Shown here piece after piece: positions 11,122-21,712 of a stretch of 64,000 bases of DNA. The notes below the pieces were generated by a model. The model was not told the origin of the DNA. It searched no databases and saw only the letters and a list, made by a program, of their open reading frames with translations. Position 1 is the first letter of the stretch, and each line of letters starts with the position of its first letter. A program made the translations under genes and the position numbers. The DNA is from Gigaspora rosea (taxonomy: Eukaryota > Glomeromycota > Glomeromycetes > Diversisporales > Gigasporaceae): positions 252,325 to 316,324 of the forward strand of contig QKWP01000037.1 in NCBI GenBank assembly GCA_003550325.1. The letters are read 5' to 3'.

Positions 11122-11550
11122 TTTTACTAATAAAGATTTTCTGATGATCTGCATGATCTGCAACCTATTTCTGACTGCTAATAATCACTCGTTACGATTA
11201 TTATCATTATCTGTTATCAATATAAAATTTAAACTGAATTAACTTTTGAACTATTAAAGATATACGAGTAAAAATACCTTTGTTAGATTCCACGTAATGT
11301 TCTCTTTATGGTAATAGAGCTCTTTTTCTTATTATCATAAAATTAATCATGTTTTAGTAATCAGTTTTCGCTTTAACTTATATGAAAAATAAAAAAAGGG
11401 CTCTATTGCTTTAAAGAGAATGTTAAAAGGAATCTAATAAATATAATTTCGCATATATCTCATGAATAGTTCAGGAGTTATTTCATTTGAAAATTTTATA
11501 TGTTTTTGTTATTAAACAGAATGATCGACAAAAAATCTTTATTAGTAAAC
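11122..11550. repeat. Imperfect 430-bp palindrome (MITE-like)
   Basis: The left arm TTTACTAATAAAGATTTTCT (from 11123) matches the complement of 11528-11549, and inner blocks also pair: ATATAAAATTT, GAACTATT, GATATACG, TTAGATTCC and GTTCTCTTTA on the left against their complements on the right. The arms are about 80% similar and meet near 11335. A foldback or MITE origin is likely, but no clear target duplication is visible. Confidence 0.65.
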
Positions 11551-12518
11551 TAGGCTCTTGAGTTGCTTAAAGAGAGCTCAAAATAAATGAATCTATTTTA
11601 ATGTGTTGATATATTATATATTTAGAGATGAATGAGATTTTGTACTTATTTATTTATTGCTGATTATCATTTTAAAAGTTAAAACATAATTCTATTGTGT
11701 AAGAAGATGTATTTTTAGTGTGTTGATTTTGGGTTTAGAATAGTCTGTTTGAAAATAACCTGAGTCTAAAAAAATTTTTTTATCTTGAAGTTTGTTTTCG
11801 TTAATTAAACAAGTACGAATTTATTTGGAATTTTTTGTAAATATTTGCTAGTAAATTATTTTGTAATTAAGTAGATTTTCTAAATTTTTTTTGATTATGA
11901 GGTACGGGTTAACTTTTGGGTGTTAATGTATAACATAGAAATTAGTTGGTTCAGCTTAATAAATGCTACGGGGATAAGGTTAATAAGTTTAAGGATGATC
12001 GATGATCGATCAAATTAAGGTAGGAGATAATTTAGGTATCAAAGTAACATGGTGGCTAGTAAAAATTATTGTAGTAACTTCGGGTCTTGAGGTTGTTTTA
12101 GTGCTCGGATTTCTCATGAATGGTTTTTTGTTGGTGGTTTAAATAACGTTATTTATGTAATTAACATGTTTACATTTAAAAAGATATAAAAGGTTATTTA
12201 GAGTAATATTTACAATAATGTATTTTTTCTATTTATATTAAATTTATAATAATTTATTTATAATAGATAATTAAGAATTATTTTTATAAAAAATAAGAGA
12301 TTGTAATAAATTATTATTATATATTACGTGTGACTTGCAGTTATTAATATAGCGTGGAGTTTATTGTTAATCATCTTCACTTATATTAATTGTGTGGGCA
12401 AAAATTTCCAATTTTACTATGATTTAATATTTTTTTATATATAAAAAAAAAAAAAAAAAGAATAAAAATTAAAAAGAAAAAAAAAAAAATTAAAAAAAAA
12501 ATTAAAATTTACATACAT
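11551..12518. other. AT-rich stretch without a supportable gene
   Basis: Slightly less AT-rich between 11890 and 12140, where a short plus-strand frame (GDNLGIKVTWWLVK...) exists, but I see no start, splice or family support. Poly-A/T tracts fill 12430-12510. Confidence 0.5.
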
Positions 12519-12790
12519 AACAATTACTAATAGTTTATTCATATCGATATTTTTTCAGTAATAATAATTATAAATAAATTATTCGAATTGATACCTTTTT
12601 ACATAAATTTAAAATATCTAAATGGTGATTTACAAGAGATAAAATTTGCATTCGATCAATAGAAAACTAAGGGAATTAGTAAATTAAAATTTGAGCAGTG
12701 ATCGCTGTATACATGCTTTAAAATGATGCAGATCTGATTACTTGATCACGAGAATTTATGCTGTTAAATTTGTATGTTGCATGAAGTTCC
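12519..12790 (+). repeat. Diverged direct repeat, copy A
   Basis: Begins with ATTACTAATAGTTTATTC and runs through AAAATGATGCAGAT, GATCACG and AATTTATGCTGT. It is collinear with 13121-13400 at roughly 75-80% identity. The 330 bp between the copies is A-rich and includes a small inverted pair (ACTATCGAAA near 13010, TTCGATAGT near 13043). Confidence 0.75.
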
Positions 12791-13120
12791 TTTTCTTGGA
12801 TGAACGTATTATATAATTTTTTAAAAACAGATCAAAACGAATTAAAAAAAAAATAAAAAATAATTTTGGAAAAAAAAGCTAGAAAAGAAATGAATAGTAA
12901 AGAAAAAAAAACAAATAAATAAAAAATAATAGAGATATAATTTTAGTTTTATTTGGCTGTATTCTCATATACAGTTATTTCAATCTATGATGAAACGATT
13001 CTAGTAAACTATCGAAAAAGAGCTTTGAAGTGTTTTTTTTTATTCGATAGTGAATAGTTAAAGTACTAGTTTTAATAATTTAAAAAAATATTTAAATAGA
13101 TATTTAATTTTTATATGAAT

Positions 13121-13400
13121 AACGATTACTAATAGTTTATTCAAATCGATACTTTTTTTTACAGAAATAATGATTATAAATAGATTATTCAAATTGATAG
13201 TTTTTACTTAAATTTTAAGTATCTGATTAGTAATTTATTTCATTCAATGAAGATAAAATTTGCAATCAACTAATAGAAAATTCGGGGATCAGAACTTAAA
13301 ATTTGATCAGTGATCATTATACGCATGATTTAAAATGATGCAGATTCGATCACTAGATCACGCAAATTTATGCTGTCGAATTTGTGTGACATTTGAAGAT
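13121..13400 (+). repeat. Diverged direct repeat, copy B
   Basis: The partner of 12519-12790 in the same orientation, sharing ATTACTAATAGTTTATTC, AAAATGATGCAGAT and AATTTATGCTGTCG. It directly precedes the diverged LTR at 13536-13960. Confidence 0.75.
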
Positions 13401-13535
13401 TCGAATTTTCCGATTAGTTTACTTAATTTGTAAATAGCTCTTCTCTTTATTTAGTATAGATAACTTTCATTTGTTTATTGTAAATTCGTTAAATGTTAGT
13501 CAGAATCAATGTAAACCTCACGATTGCATATAATC

Positions 13536-13960
13536 GCCACTTGTAAAATCTTCACAACACGTTAACATGTTAGCACATTTGAGTATTAAGGGGTGCGGAT
13601 TATAATCATTCTTAATAGCACGTCAACGTACTATGCTTAGTTGTACTATCACTTAGCGTGTTAAACAATACGTTAATGTGCCAAACAACACATTAACTTG
13701 TTGTATATTAAATTCAAATGTTTTTAAACGAATGAATTTGACTTCAATAAAGAAAGAGAATCCAATACGATAGAACCCAATACAATACAATACAAAGGAT
13801 ACAAGTAGAGAAGTCTCTTTGATATTATTTAAAGAAAAATAAAGGAAGTAAGCTAGTGTAGTGCGGAAGCGACTTTTATTCGAATAAATCAGAAACTTAT
13901 CTCCTAGTAACTATTAGAGTTAAATCAGTTCGAATACGCTCTTCTACCTTAATAGTTACA
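13536..13960 (+). repeat. Diverged solo LTR related to the gypsy LTR, opposite orientation
   Basis: Ends in TTAATAGTTACA, the same terminus as the LTRs at 3467 and 10388. It contains the same palindromic units (CACGTTAACATG, GCACGTCAACGTAC), a CAAATG...TAAACGAAT block in the TATA position and CAATAAAG downstream. It reads on the plus strand and is much more diverged than the two LTRs of the intact element. The left boundary is uncertain; sequence as far left as about 13387 could belong to it. Confidence 0.6.
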
Positions 13961-14353
13961 ATATATACAACCAAAGATGTGCCATTTATATGATAGCTCA
14001 ATTTTTTTCGTGTATAGTATGTACAGTACATACGTATAGTACATAAAGTATTTTATAGTGTAATAAAATAATAAAAATAGTTTGAGCATGAATTAAAAAT
14101 TATTACCAAGAGGTTCGGAATTTTAAGATTTATATAATATATAATTATACGTATGTTAAGAAAAAACCTATAATATTACTTAGAAAAATCTCAACAACAT
14201 ATAAATATATATAACTAAAAACACAAATATTAATTTAAATATTTAAATATATATTTTTTAATTTAATCATCTCTATTGATATCTTGATTATATTCAACCC
14301 TAGCAAATTTATTTGTGTATTGCCCCAAGTAAAGCTGAATATAGTAAATAATA
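13961..14353. other. AT-rich spacer
   Basis: Contains a short GTACAGTACATACGTA-type alternating stretch near 14028, also seen near 20, 22970 and 36070, and AT-rich simple sequence near 14235. No gene is seen. Confidence 0.5.
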
Positions 14354-14530
14354 AATTATTCTCCCTCGGATTTTATATTAAACACTTTCTTTATTAGACA
14401 TTATGAAGTTACATTATGGGAGTAGTGCTCCACTTCACTACGTTCTCTTCTGCTATTGCATATTGTGCTCACAATTTTGTTTACAATTTTATATACACAA
14501 TTTATGTTCACATGACGAAGCATGAAAGAG

Positions 14531-15120
14531 GATCGAAAGTACGAGCCAATGCTATGGTATGGCGCCTTCTACTTTCAAAAAAACTCTTTTTTTTTTTTTT
14601 TTTGCATGAATAAAGATCGAAAGTATGAGCCAACGCTATGGTTAGCGCCTTCTACTTTCAAAAAATATAATTTTTTCCCTCATTTCTTTTTTTTTTGCAT
14701 AAATAAAGATCGAAAGTACGAGCCAACGCTATGGTTAGCGCCTTCTACTTTCAAAAATAAAATTTTTTCCTCTCATTTCTTTATTTTTTTTTTTGCATGA
14801 ATAAAGATTGAAAGTATGAGCCAATGCTATAGTTAGCGCCTTCTACTTTCAAAAATAAAATTTTTTTCTCTCATTTCTTTTTTTTTTTTTTTGCACAAAG
14901 ATCAAAAGTACGAGCCAATGCTATTGTTGGTGCCTTCTACTTTCAAAAATAAAATTTTTCCTCTCTTATTTTTTTTTTTTGCATGAATGAAGATCGAAAG
15001 TATGAGCCAATGCTATGGTGTGGCGCCTTCTACTTTCAAAACTTCCTTTCCTCTTTTTTTTTCATGAGTGATGAACGAAAGTACGAGCCAATGCAATGGT
15101 GTGGCGCCTTCTACTTTCAA
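14531..15120 (+). repeat. Tandem hairpin array, type A (~85-100 bp units)
   Basis: About seven units. Each has GAAAGTACGAGCCA..GCTATGG, then GCGCCTTCTACTTTCA and a T-rich linker. GAAAGTA pairs with TACTTTC, enclosing GAGCC...GGC. Spacer length varies through T-runs. Frames on both strands run through several units but are by-products of the repeat. Confidence 0.85.
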
Positions 15121-15157
15121 AAACCCTCTTTTTTTTTTCAACATATCAATTTTATAA

Positions 15158-15330
15158 TAGTGAGTTCGAGCCCACGCTATGATGGGCGTCTTCAACTCAT
15201 TACGCATTATAACATACAATAGTGAGTTCGAGCCCATGCTATGGTGTGGCACCTTCAACTCGGTACACATGACAACATAAAATAGCGAGTTCGAGCCCAC
15301 GCTATAGTGCGGCGTCTTCAACTCGCTATA
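15158..15330 (+). repeat. Tandem hairpin array, type B (~70 bp units)
   Basis: Three units of GCGAGTTCGAGCCCACGCTA..., each closing with CTTCAACTCG. The core matches type A but the outer stem is CGAGTT/AACTCG instead of GAAAGTA/TACTTTC. The same type fills the array in copy 2. Confidence 0.85.
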
Positions 15331-15628
15331 CATAACAACAAGCAGAGTGATAGGTGCAATGAATGAGAGAGGGCAAGAAGGAGGGAGCCAGATTATAATC
15401 GGGCATCAAAGAGAACAAGTGACAAGACAAGCAAAATAGAAAAACACTAAAATTCACCATTTACTCCCACATGTAACTTTATAACCTCTGCTGCATGCAT
15501 ACGTATCTATTCTCTATCACATGCATATCTATAATCTCCATTGCATACAATCATATGCAATTACCTTTTTCATATAAGCCTCAATTTCATATAAGCCACG
15601 AATCAGGTTATCCTCGTGATAATAACCC

Positions 15629-15657
15629 TAGCGTGACTATTGTCAACGCATAGGGTT
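15629..15657. repeat. Terminal dyad of the 1.3-kb element
   Basis: CCCTAGCGTGAC and GTCAACGCATAGGG form an imperfect stem. The same dyad closes copy 2 at about 22293-22322, where both sides carry small changes. Confidence 0.6.
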
Positions 15658-16461
15658 ATAACAAGTCTTAAATTACAAAATCTGGTTTTATATTGATAAT
15701 ATTAAAAAGATTTTGTTTTAAGAATACCCAATAATATTGATCAAATTAGGGAAGCAGTTGTGCTAAAACCAGGAACATACTAAGTATATTATTATAGATC
15801 ATTTTTGAAAATTAACATATTTTTATTTTAATTATTGCAGTTGATGCTGAGGCTATTATAAAATAAGCATGATCATATGAAATTCTAGTTTGGTAGGAAT
15901 AATTAATTTATTTTAAGAACGTCTCAAAAATGTAGTAATAATCTATGACAAACTATTACGATAATAGAATCATAGAATATTTGCATACAACAATTAACTA
16001 TTAACAAACTGCCCATATATTCCCAATCATGTATATGATCAAAAATGTACAGATTTCTAGAATATCGTAGTAACTACTATTATAAATTTTGAATAATCTA
16101 AAATGTCGTAATGCACAAGTAACCAATTAAAACATTTAAACAGACGAACTATAAATTTAGATGGCACAATTTTCAAATTTTATAATCAATAACGTCATTT
16201 TTGCATCATATTGCATAATCGACTTATGATGTTTCAGTATATGTAAAAATGTTGACTCTTCCAAAATGAATAAATGAAAGCTATTACTTCTACTAAAAAA
16301 GGATTCTGCAAAAATCAGCTAGGCCACACCCAAAAGCATTAATTAAACCATCTCTCACACATTTCATGTGATCGTACTAGTATATCGTAATTGTAAATAA
16401 ATGAAAATCATTATTCCAAAATCAACTAGTGCACCAAAAAAGTTGAACAGAACTATCCCTC
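15658..16461. other. AT-rich stretch without a supportable gene
   Basis: No gene or strong repeat is seen. It lies downstream of the broken gene at 16462-17304 on that gene's strand and could include its 3' end. Confidence 0.45.
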
Positions 16462-16661
16462 TCACATTTTATGTAATCGTCTGGTATTATGTGGATTCTC
16501 TACATTCTTTTGGTTCACGGCTAACAATAACATGAAACATACAATGCGGAATACTAATCGGTATTTCGTTAGCTTCAAACTCGTGATTAGAGTCTCCGAC
16601 CGCAATAACATTAAAGAAACAGTAACATGCTGCTCTAAATTTTTGATCACAAATTTGCTAG

Positions 16662-17141
16662 TGTTATAGAACAGGATTCTAAATTCTAAATGCTAGAATA
16701 TTCTTAGTGTTTTTATTACTTTATTACTTAATTACTTTATTACTTTATTACTTTATTACTTTATTACTTTTTGGATTATTACTTTATTGTTTTATTACTT
16801 TACTTTATTGTTTTTATTGCTTTTCAAAAGATATATAAACCCTAGCTTTTATCCTTTCTTAACTTTAGGATTTGTTCCCTGCAATTCTTTAGTTATAGGA
16901 ATTCTTTAGGCACAGAAACCTTTAGATAGTCTTGTAGCAAAGTCTTGTAACGTACTTAAATAAAATATATCTTTTTCCAACTAAATACACTCCTGTTCTT
17001 TGAGTAAAATATATTGAACTGCCACAGTGAGGAAACATTCCACTTCCACACCGCTTCATATCTTCTCTGACCCTACAAGATCCCTGTCACTGTGTACTAT
17101 GTTGCTAGTGGTATATTAAGAAGGCTATACCGCTTGTAACA
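16662..17141 (+). mobile_element. Solo LTR, 480 bp, inside a coding sequence
   Basis: Starts TGTTATAGAACAGG and ends CCGCTTGTAACA (TG...CA with TGTTA/TAACA tips). It contains a TATA box in AAGATATATAAACCC (about 16828-16842) and AATAAA near 16961. The flanks are GCTAG on the left and CTAGC on the right, consistent with a 4-bp CTAG duplication. No internal retrotransposon domain is near. It is a different family from the gypsy LTRs at 3467 and 10388. Confidence 0.8.
16714..16820 (+). repeat. Microsatellite (TTACTTTA-type) inside the solo LTR
   Basis: An eight-base motif ATTACTTT is repeated about ten times with a few imperfect units, ending in TTTATTGTTTTTATTGC just before the TATA box. Confidence 0.85.
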
Positions 17142-17414
17142 CTAGCAAACATTATGATATCACCAATTGAAAATTCGACTTGAGGTTTATTAAAAGAATA
17201 AAAATATTTCCAACGAATGATCTTAAAATCATTATCAGCTAATTGAAACGAATTAGTATTTTCTTTTGTTACAATAATAACAATTAAAGTGGTATGCGAA
17301 GACATTTTAAAAGAATTTAAAAAGATAACGAAATTTACAACGAATATGGTGAATATTACGTCACATATATACCAATTCAACCCACAATATATTTATAAAA
17401 TTTATCTACCAAAT

Positions 17415-17536
17415 ATACCGTATTTTTGCAAAATAACGGGCATGGGTGTTATTTCGAATAATGTCCCAAATTAAGCTCAATTTAGGCCAAAATTATTAAA
17501 TTCACCCCTTCGGGTTATTTCGCGAAAATACGGTAT
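17415..17536. mobile_element. MITE, ~120 bp, TIR ATACCGTATTTT
   Basis: The left end ATACCGTATTTTTGCAAAAT matches the complement of the right end (ATTTCGCGAAAATACGGTAT) with few mismatches; inner GTTATT/AATAAC and GGG/CCC extend it to about 25 bp. TA next to the CCG tips on both sides would fit a TA-inserting Tc1/mariner-type element. The window holds another TACCGTATTTT end at 26499. Confidence 0.7.
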
Positions 17537-18689
17537 TTATTATTTAATCACAATGATTAAGAAATTTATTTTCTCGTCTAAATATATTATCTATTAAGGA
17601 CCAATCGAAGGTAAAGTAATAAATAAGTAACACAAATCACAAAAGCTGATGCATAACAATAAGTACAGTAAAGTCATTCTTACTATATTTTAACTAATTA
17701 ATTAAACATTTATACAAAAACTTTATTGTTGACTTGTAAAAATCGTCGTATCCAATCGATAGTAATGATCTATCACCTAACTAATCATGATCACGATCAT
17801 GATCGGCTTGTTTACCATTTTAAACCTTGCTTCGTTTTTGTATCAATACGTCATTTATAATATATTAACGATAATATCTTATTATAAACGGTAAATCGCA
17901 ATCGTAATCACAATAATAATCGATCATCAAGCGATGATTATCATTATACCGATCAGTAAATTAAAAATTAATTTTACTTTAACAATCAAAAGCATAATTA
18001 CGTATTTTATTACATGATCTTCACACCGCATAATCCGCATTACTAATACTATAATAGTCTTTAATCGCAAACGCATCAATAAAGTAATCCAGACACATCC
18101 AGCCCAACATATTCCATACTCACGTGTCTATTCACTTGTTTTTTTTCGTCTTGTGTGAAATATACAAACCTCTCAAAACAAAATCAACAGTACACTATCA
18201 AACATCAAATAATCTCACGCTTCATTTCTCATTCTAAAACCAACGTTAAAAATTTTTAAACTAAAAACAAATTCATAAAATCATTACATACATGATTCGC
18301 AGCCCCATCATAATAAAAAGTATAAATACAACCCATACTCCATAAAATTTTTTTGGGGGCACATGCGCAGATATATCTATCAGATCGCGCCGATCAGATA
18401 GATCAGATACTATATATAAAAATGTTTTATGAAGATCTTTTTCTTTTTATCTTAAAAGGAAATGTGGCGGGTCACGAGTAGGCCACTAAACCAATAATCC
18501 AACCGGCACATGATAAATCAGGGTAACTATCAGAAGCAAATCGCACAAAAAAGGTAACAATCTGAGGCAAATCACCGAAAAAGATTGAAGAGGGTTAAAT
18601 TATATGATCTTCACTATGTTTGTAGATCATATGACATTCCACACCCTATAATCACGTGTATTATGCAATAATTTACATATAAATATTTT
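17537..18689. other. AT-rich spacer with small dyads
   Basis: No gene is seen. There are small palindromes near 17787 (CATGATCACGATCATGATC) and 18376 (ATCTATCAGATC... GATCAGATAGAT). Positions 18360-18500 are less AT-rich than their surroundings. Confidence 0.45.
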
Positions 18690-20030
18690 TTAAAAATTGG
18701 CTGGATACCTTTAGTTAGTACATTATGGCAATTAAAGTGAACTGCTGCATGTTCAAGCTCAGTTTTTTTTTTTTTAGAAGAAAAAAAAATGATGCACAAA
18801 AGTTTAATTGCCAGAAATTAAATCGAAATAACAATTACGTATGCAAATAAAAAACTTATAAATTGCGTATTTAATCTTAGATCTGTATCAATACGTATAC
18901 AAGATATTAAACAAAAAAATTATTAAATACCAAATTTACATTTGTATAATCAGGAATAATGCCAATTTTAAAACATCAAGCTCATATTATTCTAAAGACT
19001 TTTTTCACCTTTGCCAATAATTCTTATTCTCAGAATAATGATTTTTTTAGTTGATAAATAATTTTCTATTAAAGAAACATATTTTATGATTTTATAAAAT
19101 GATATCTGAGTTTATTCAACAAAAGAAACCTCTAATAATCATTTAATTAAGTAAATAAAAGGAAATATTGGAAATGAATAAGATATTAGATCAATTTTAA
19201 ATTTCAATTTGAATAACTCAACAATTATCAAACTGACTTGAATAATAATCGTCCCACTAACGTAGAATGAACTGTGATATCTAATATAGTTTGATAGTTC
19301 AGTCATAGATCAATCATAATTTATTTAGTAATTGTAAGATATCAGATTTTTAAATTTAAAATATTTTATTTAAAATAATTGATTGTTTCTACCGACTTTC
19401 GATATATATTCTTCATAAATTCATAATATCTGCTAATCATGAGGAATATCATCATAAACTTCTAATATAACACTTGTGAGATTTATCAAAATTTGAAGTA
19501 GAATATTGTGGAACTCTATGTGCTTGTGTTGCTTTATGACCAAAAATTATGCCTTCGTCATGTATTCTTTCAAATTAGTTCTGAAAATAAAATGTAAATA
19601 AGATTTAACAATAATTACCGATAACGGAGGAGCCATCTTGCCCAACATTCAACCAATAATGGACTAAAAAAATCAATTAAGTACATAAGTAAAATTCTAT
19701 AACGAATATAATATTAAATATATTTAAATAAATTCATCTCGTTGAAAAGCATCTATCGAAGGTTTTTTTCTTTAATTTGATCAGCAAGTTTTTGTAAATC
19801 ATACTGACATTGAACTCATGCCGAAGACGAGTCTCACAGCATCGGTCTATACATCACCATTGAACAGAGTAAATAAAGGTATAAGTTTTGTGGATCTAAT
19901 GAGATTTATGAAAAACTTTATTTTTCATAATTTTATGTTACAAATGATCTCATCATAATTCAATTAGTAGATAAATATGGTGTAACTTATTTTATCCAAT
20001 CTGACAAACTTATAATAAGAACAGGAGAAG
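18690..20030. repeat. W repeat copy 2, left part
   Basis: Collinear with 38270-39745 and 59700-61170: GCTGGATACCTTT, the T/A run, TTATAAATTGCG, GAATGAACTGTGATATCTAAT, CTCATGCCG.AGACGA..CTCACAGCATCGGTCTA. It is cut by the 1.3-kb element and resumes at 22324. Confidence 0.8.
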
Positions 20031-20261
20031 AATTATTCTTGCTCGGATTTCATATTAAACACTCTCTTTATTAGAGATTACAGACGAAGATAGATAATGG
20101 GAGTAGTGCTCCATTCCATCATTTTTCTCTTCTACTATTACATACTGTGCTCATAACAACTCTACGTATACTGTGCTCATAACAACTCTACACATGATAT
20201 GACACGTGATGAAGCAAAATTGAGGATCGCCAACACTAAGGTATGGTGCATCTTTTTTTCT

Positions 20262-20477
20262 AATAGCGAGTCCAAGCCCACGCTTATGGTGCGGCACATT
20301 CTACTCATTAGTACAACATCAATTTTTATAACAGCGAGTTCGAGCCCACGCTATGGTGCGGCGCATTCAATTCAGTTGACGTGACAGTGTCAACGAGTTC
20401 GAGCCCACGCTGTGGTGCGGCACATTCAACCCGGTTCACATGACAACATCAATGAGTTCGAGACCACGCTATGGTGC
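20262..20477 (+). repeat. Hairpin array type B in copy 2, left of the foldback element
   Basis: Four units of GCGAGTTCGAGCCCACGCTATGG-type with 55-70 bp spacing, ending in AACCCGG or AACTCG-like closing arms. The array is continued at 21612-21712 and was split at CTATGGTGC by the foldback element. The stretch GTTCGAGCC fits the pol III B-box consensus GWTCRANNC. Confidence 0.8.
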
Positions 20478-21611
20478 GCAAATCTTACGTTTTTGATACT
20501 CCTGCACTTACTTTTTTGATACTCCTGTATGTACCCCAAAATTACGCTTACTTTTTGATGCAGATCTGCATATATACACGTGACTTGTGTTACACAAAGG
20601 CCCAGTGCAGCAAATCTTACGTTTTTGATACTCCTGCACTTACTTTTTTGATACTCCTGTATGTACCCCAAAATTACGCTTACTTTTTTGATGCAGATCT
20701 GCATATATACACGTGACTTGTGTTACACAAAGGCCCAGTGCATTGTTTTTGCAAAAATAATTTTTGGTTACACGCCACTAATGTCGTTAACGTTACACAA
20801 GTCTAATTTTGCCCGGCATTAAGCTTAATGCTGGTGGGCACTATCATGATAATGCCCCCGGCGGGGTTAGACATAATTCCGGCCCACCCTAACCCTAAAT
20901 CTAGTGGTACCCTAACCCGGCATTAAGCTTAATGCTGGTGGGCGCTATCATGATAATGCCCCGGCGGGGTTAGACATAATTCCGGCCCACCCAAAAACTA
21001 ATTGTTCGAAGCAACATCCAATCACAGTACATATACTAAATGCATATGTCGTGTAACCAGTATATGAACTGTGATTGGATGTTGCTTCGAACAATTAGTT
21101 TTTAGGGTTCCTAGATTTAGGGTTAGAGTGGGCCGGAATTATGTCTAACCCCGCCGGGGCATTATCATGATAGTGCCCACCAGCATTAAGCTTAATGCCG
21201 GGTTAGGGTACCACTAGATTTAGGGTTAGGGTGGGCCGGAATTATGTCTAACCCCGCCGGGGGCATTATCATGATAGTGCCCACCAGCATTAAGCTTAAT
21301 GCCGGGTTAGGGTACCACTAGATTTAGGGTTAGGGTGGGCCGGAATTATGTCTAACCCCGCCGGGGGCATTATCATGATAGTGCCCACCAGCATTAAGCT
21401 TAATGCCGGGCAAAATTAGACTTGTGTAACGCTACACGACATTAGCGGCGTGTAACCAAAAATTTTTTTGCAAAAACAATGCATGGGCCTTTGTGTAACA
21501 CAAGTCACGTGTATATATGCAGATCTGCATCAAAAAAGTAAGCGTAATTTTGGGGTACATACAGGAGTATCAAAAAAGTAAGTGCAGGAGTATCAAAAAC
21601 GTAAGATTTGC
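20478..21611. mobile_element. Foldback (Mutator-like?) transposon, 1134 bp, 9-bp TSD
   Basis: The whole element is one long inverted repeat: the left end GCAAATCTTACGTTTTTGAT is the exact complement of the right end. It is flanked by the 9-bp direct repeat CTATGGTGC (20469-20477 and 21612-21620). The left arm has its terminal 132-bp unit twice (20478-20609, 20610-20741); the right arm has it once. Subterminal units of about 118 bp (GGCATTAAGCTTAATGCC, ATTATCATGATAGTGCCC, TCTAACCCCGCCGG, GATTTAGGGTTAGGG) occur about two times on the left and three on the right. The arms meet around 21035 between CGAAGCAACATCC and its complement. It encodes no protein. Nine-base duplications are typical of Mutator-like elements. 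Confidence 0.92.
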
Positions 21612-21712
21612 CTATGGTGCGGCGCATTCAACTCAGTTCACATGACAACATTAACGAGTTCGAGCCCACGCTATGGTGCGGCGCATTCAACTCGTTACAC
21701 ATGACAACAGGC
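21612..21712 (+). repeat. Hairpin array type B in copy 2, right of the foldback element
   Basis: Begins with the duplicated target CTATGGTGC, completes the interrupted unit and holds one full further unit (ACGAGTTCGAGCC...CAACTCGTTACACATGACAACA). Confidence 0.8.

Larger units (their letters stand above)
14354..15657. mobile_element. Unclassified ~1.3-kb repetitive element, copy 1
   Basis: Collinear with 20031-22323 once two insertions in that copy are removed. Both start AATTATTCT..CTCGGATTT, pass GGGAGTAGTGCTCCA, carry hairpin-forming tandem repeats, then GGGAGCCAGA.TATAATCGGGCA, CATTTACTCCCACATGTA and CAGGTTATCCTCG, and end in a dyad (CCCTAGCGTGAC...GTCAACGCATAGGG). No protein is encoded. 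The W repeat beside copy 2 continues on the other side, so that copy is an insertion. The class is undetermined; a non-autonomous LTR-type or other small element is possible. Confidence 0.75.
16462..17304 (-). pseudogene. Small gene of unknown function split by a solo LTR
   Basis: Two minus-strand frames join when the 480-bp LTR at 16662-17141 and one CTAG are removed. The upstream half starts MSSHTTLIV (17302-17304) and runs to FSIGDIIMFAS. The downstream half continues KFVIKNLEQHVTV and ends near 16462. The joint falls in the codons GCT AGC, giving ...IIMF-AS-KFVIK... in frame, about 120 residues in total. The GDIxMFA-KFVI stretch recalls short repeated protein families of mycorrhizal fungi; this is from memory and not verified. 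With the LTR in place the frame leaves the protein after FAS, so this copy is broken. Confidence 0.7.

Noticed and set aside
14531..15330. CRISPR-like array
   Set aside because: The spacing is partly regular, but the spacers are themselves repeats with T-runs, the units form large dyads, and the genome is eukaryotic.
14522..15333. Frames through the hairpin arrays (repeated DRKYEP-type peptides)
   Set aside because: The peptide repeats follow DNA unit length and T-run slippage and change frame between units; a non-coding repeat explains them better.
14354..15657. Helitron assignment for the 1.3-kb element
   Set aside because: A terminal hairpin is present, but the two copies do not share a CTRR end or an A/T target, and no Rep-helicase remnant is seen.
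20337..20365. tRNA gene suggested by GTTCGAGCC
   Set aside because: The B-box-like match lacks an A box at a proper distance, an acceptor stem and an anticodon arm.
20426..20716. Overlapping frames on both strands in the foldback element
   Set aside because: They repeat with the 132-bp terminal unit and are by-products of the inverted and tandem repeats.
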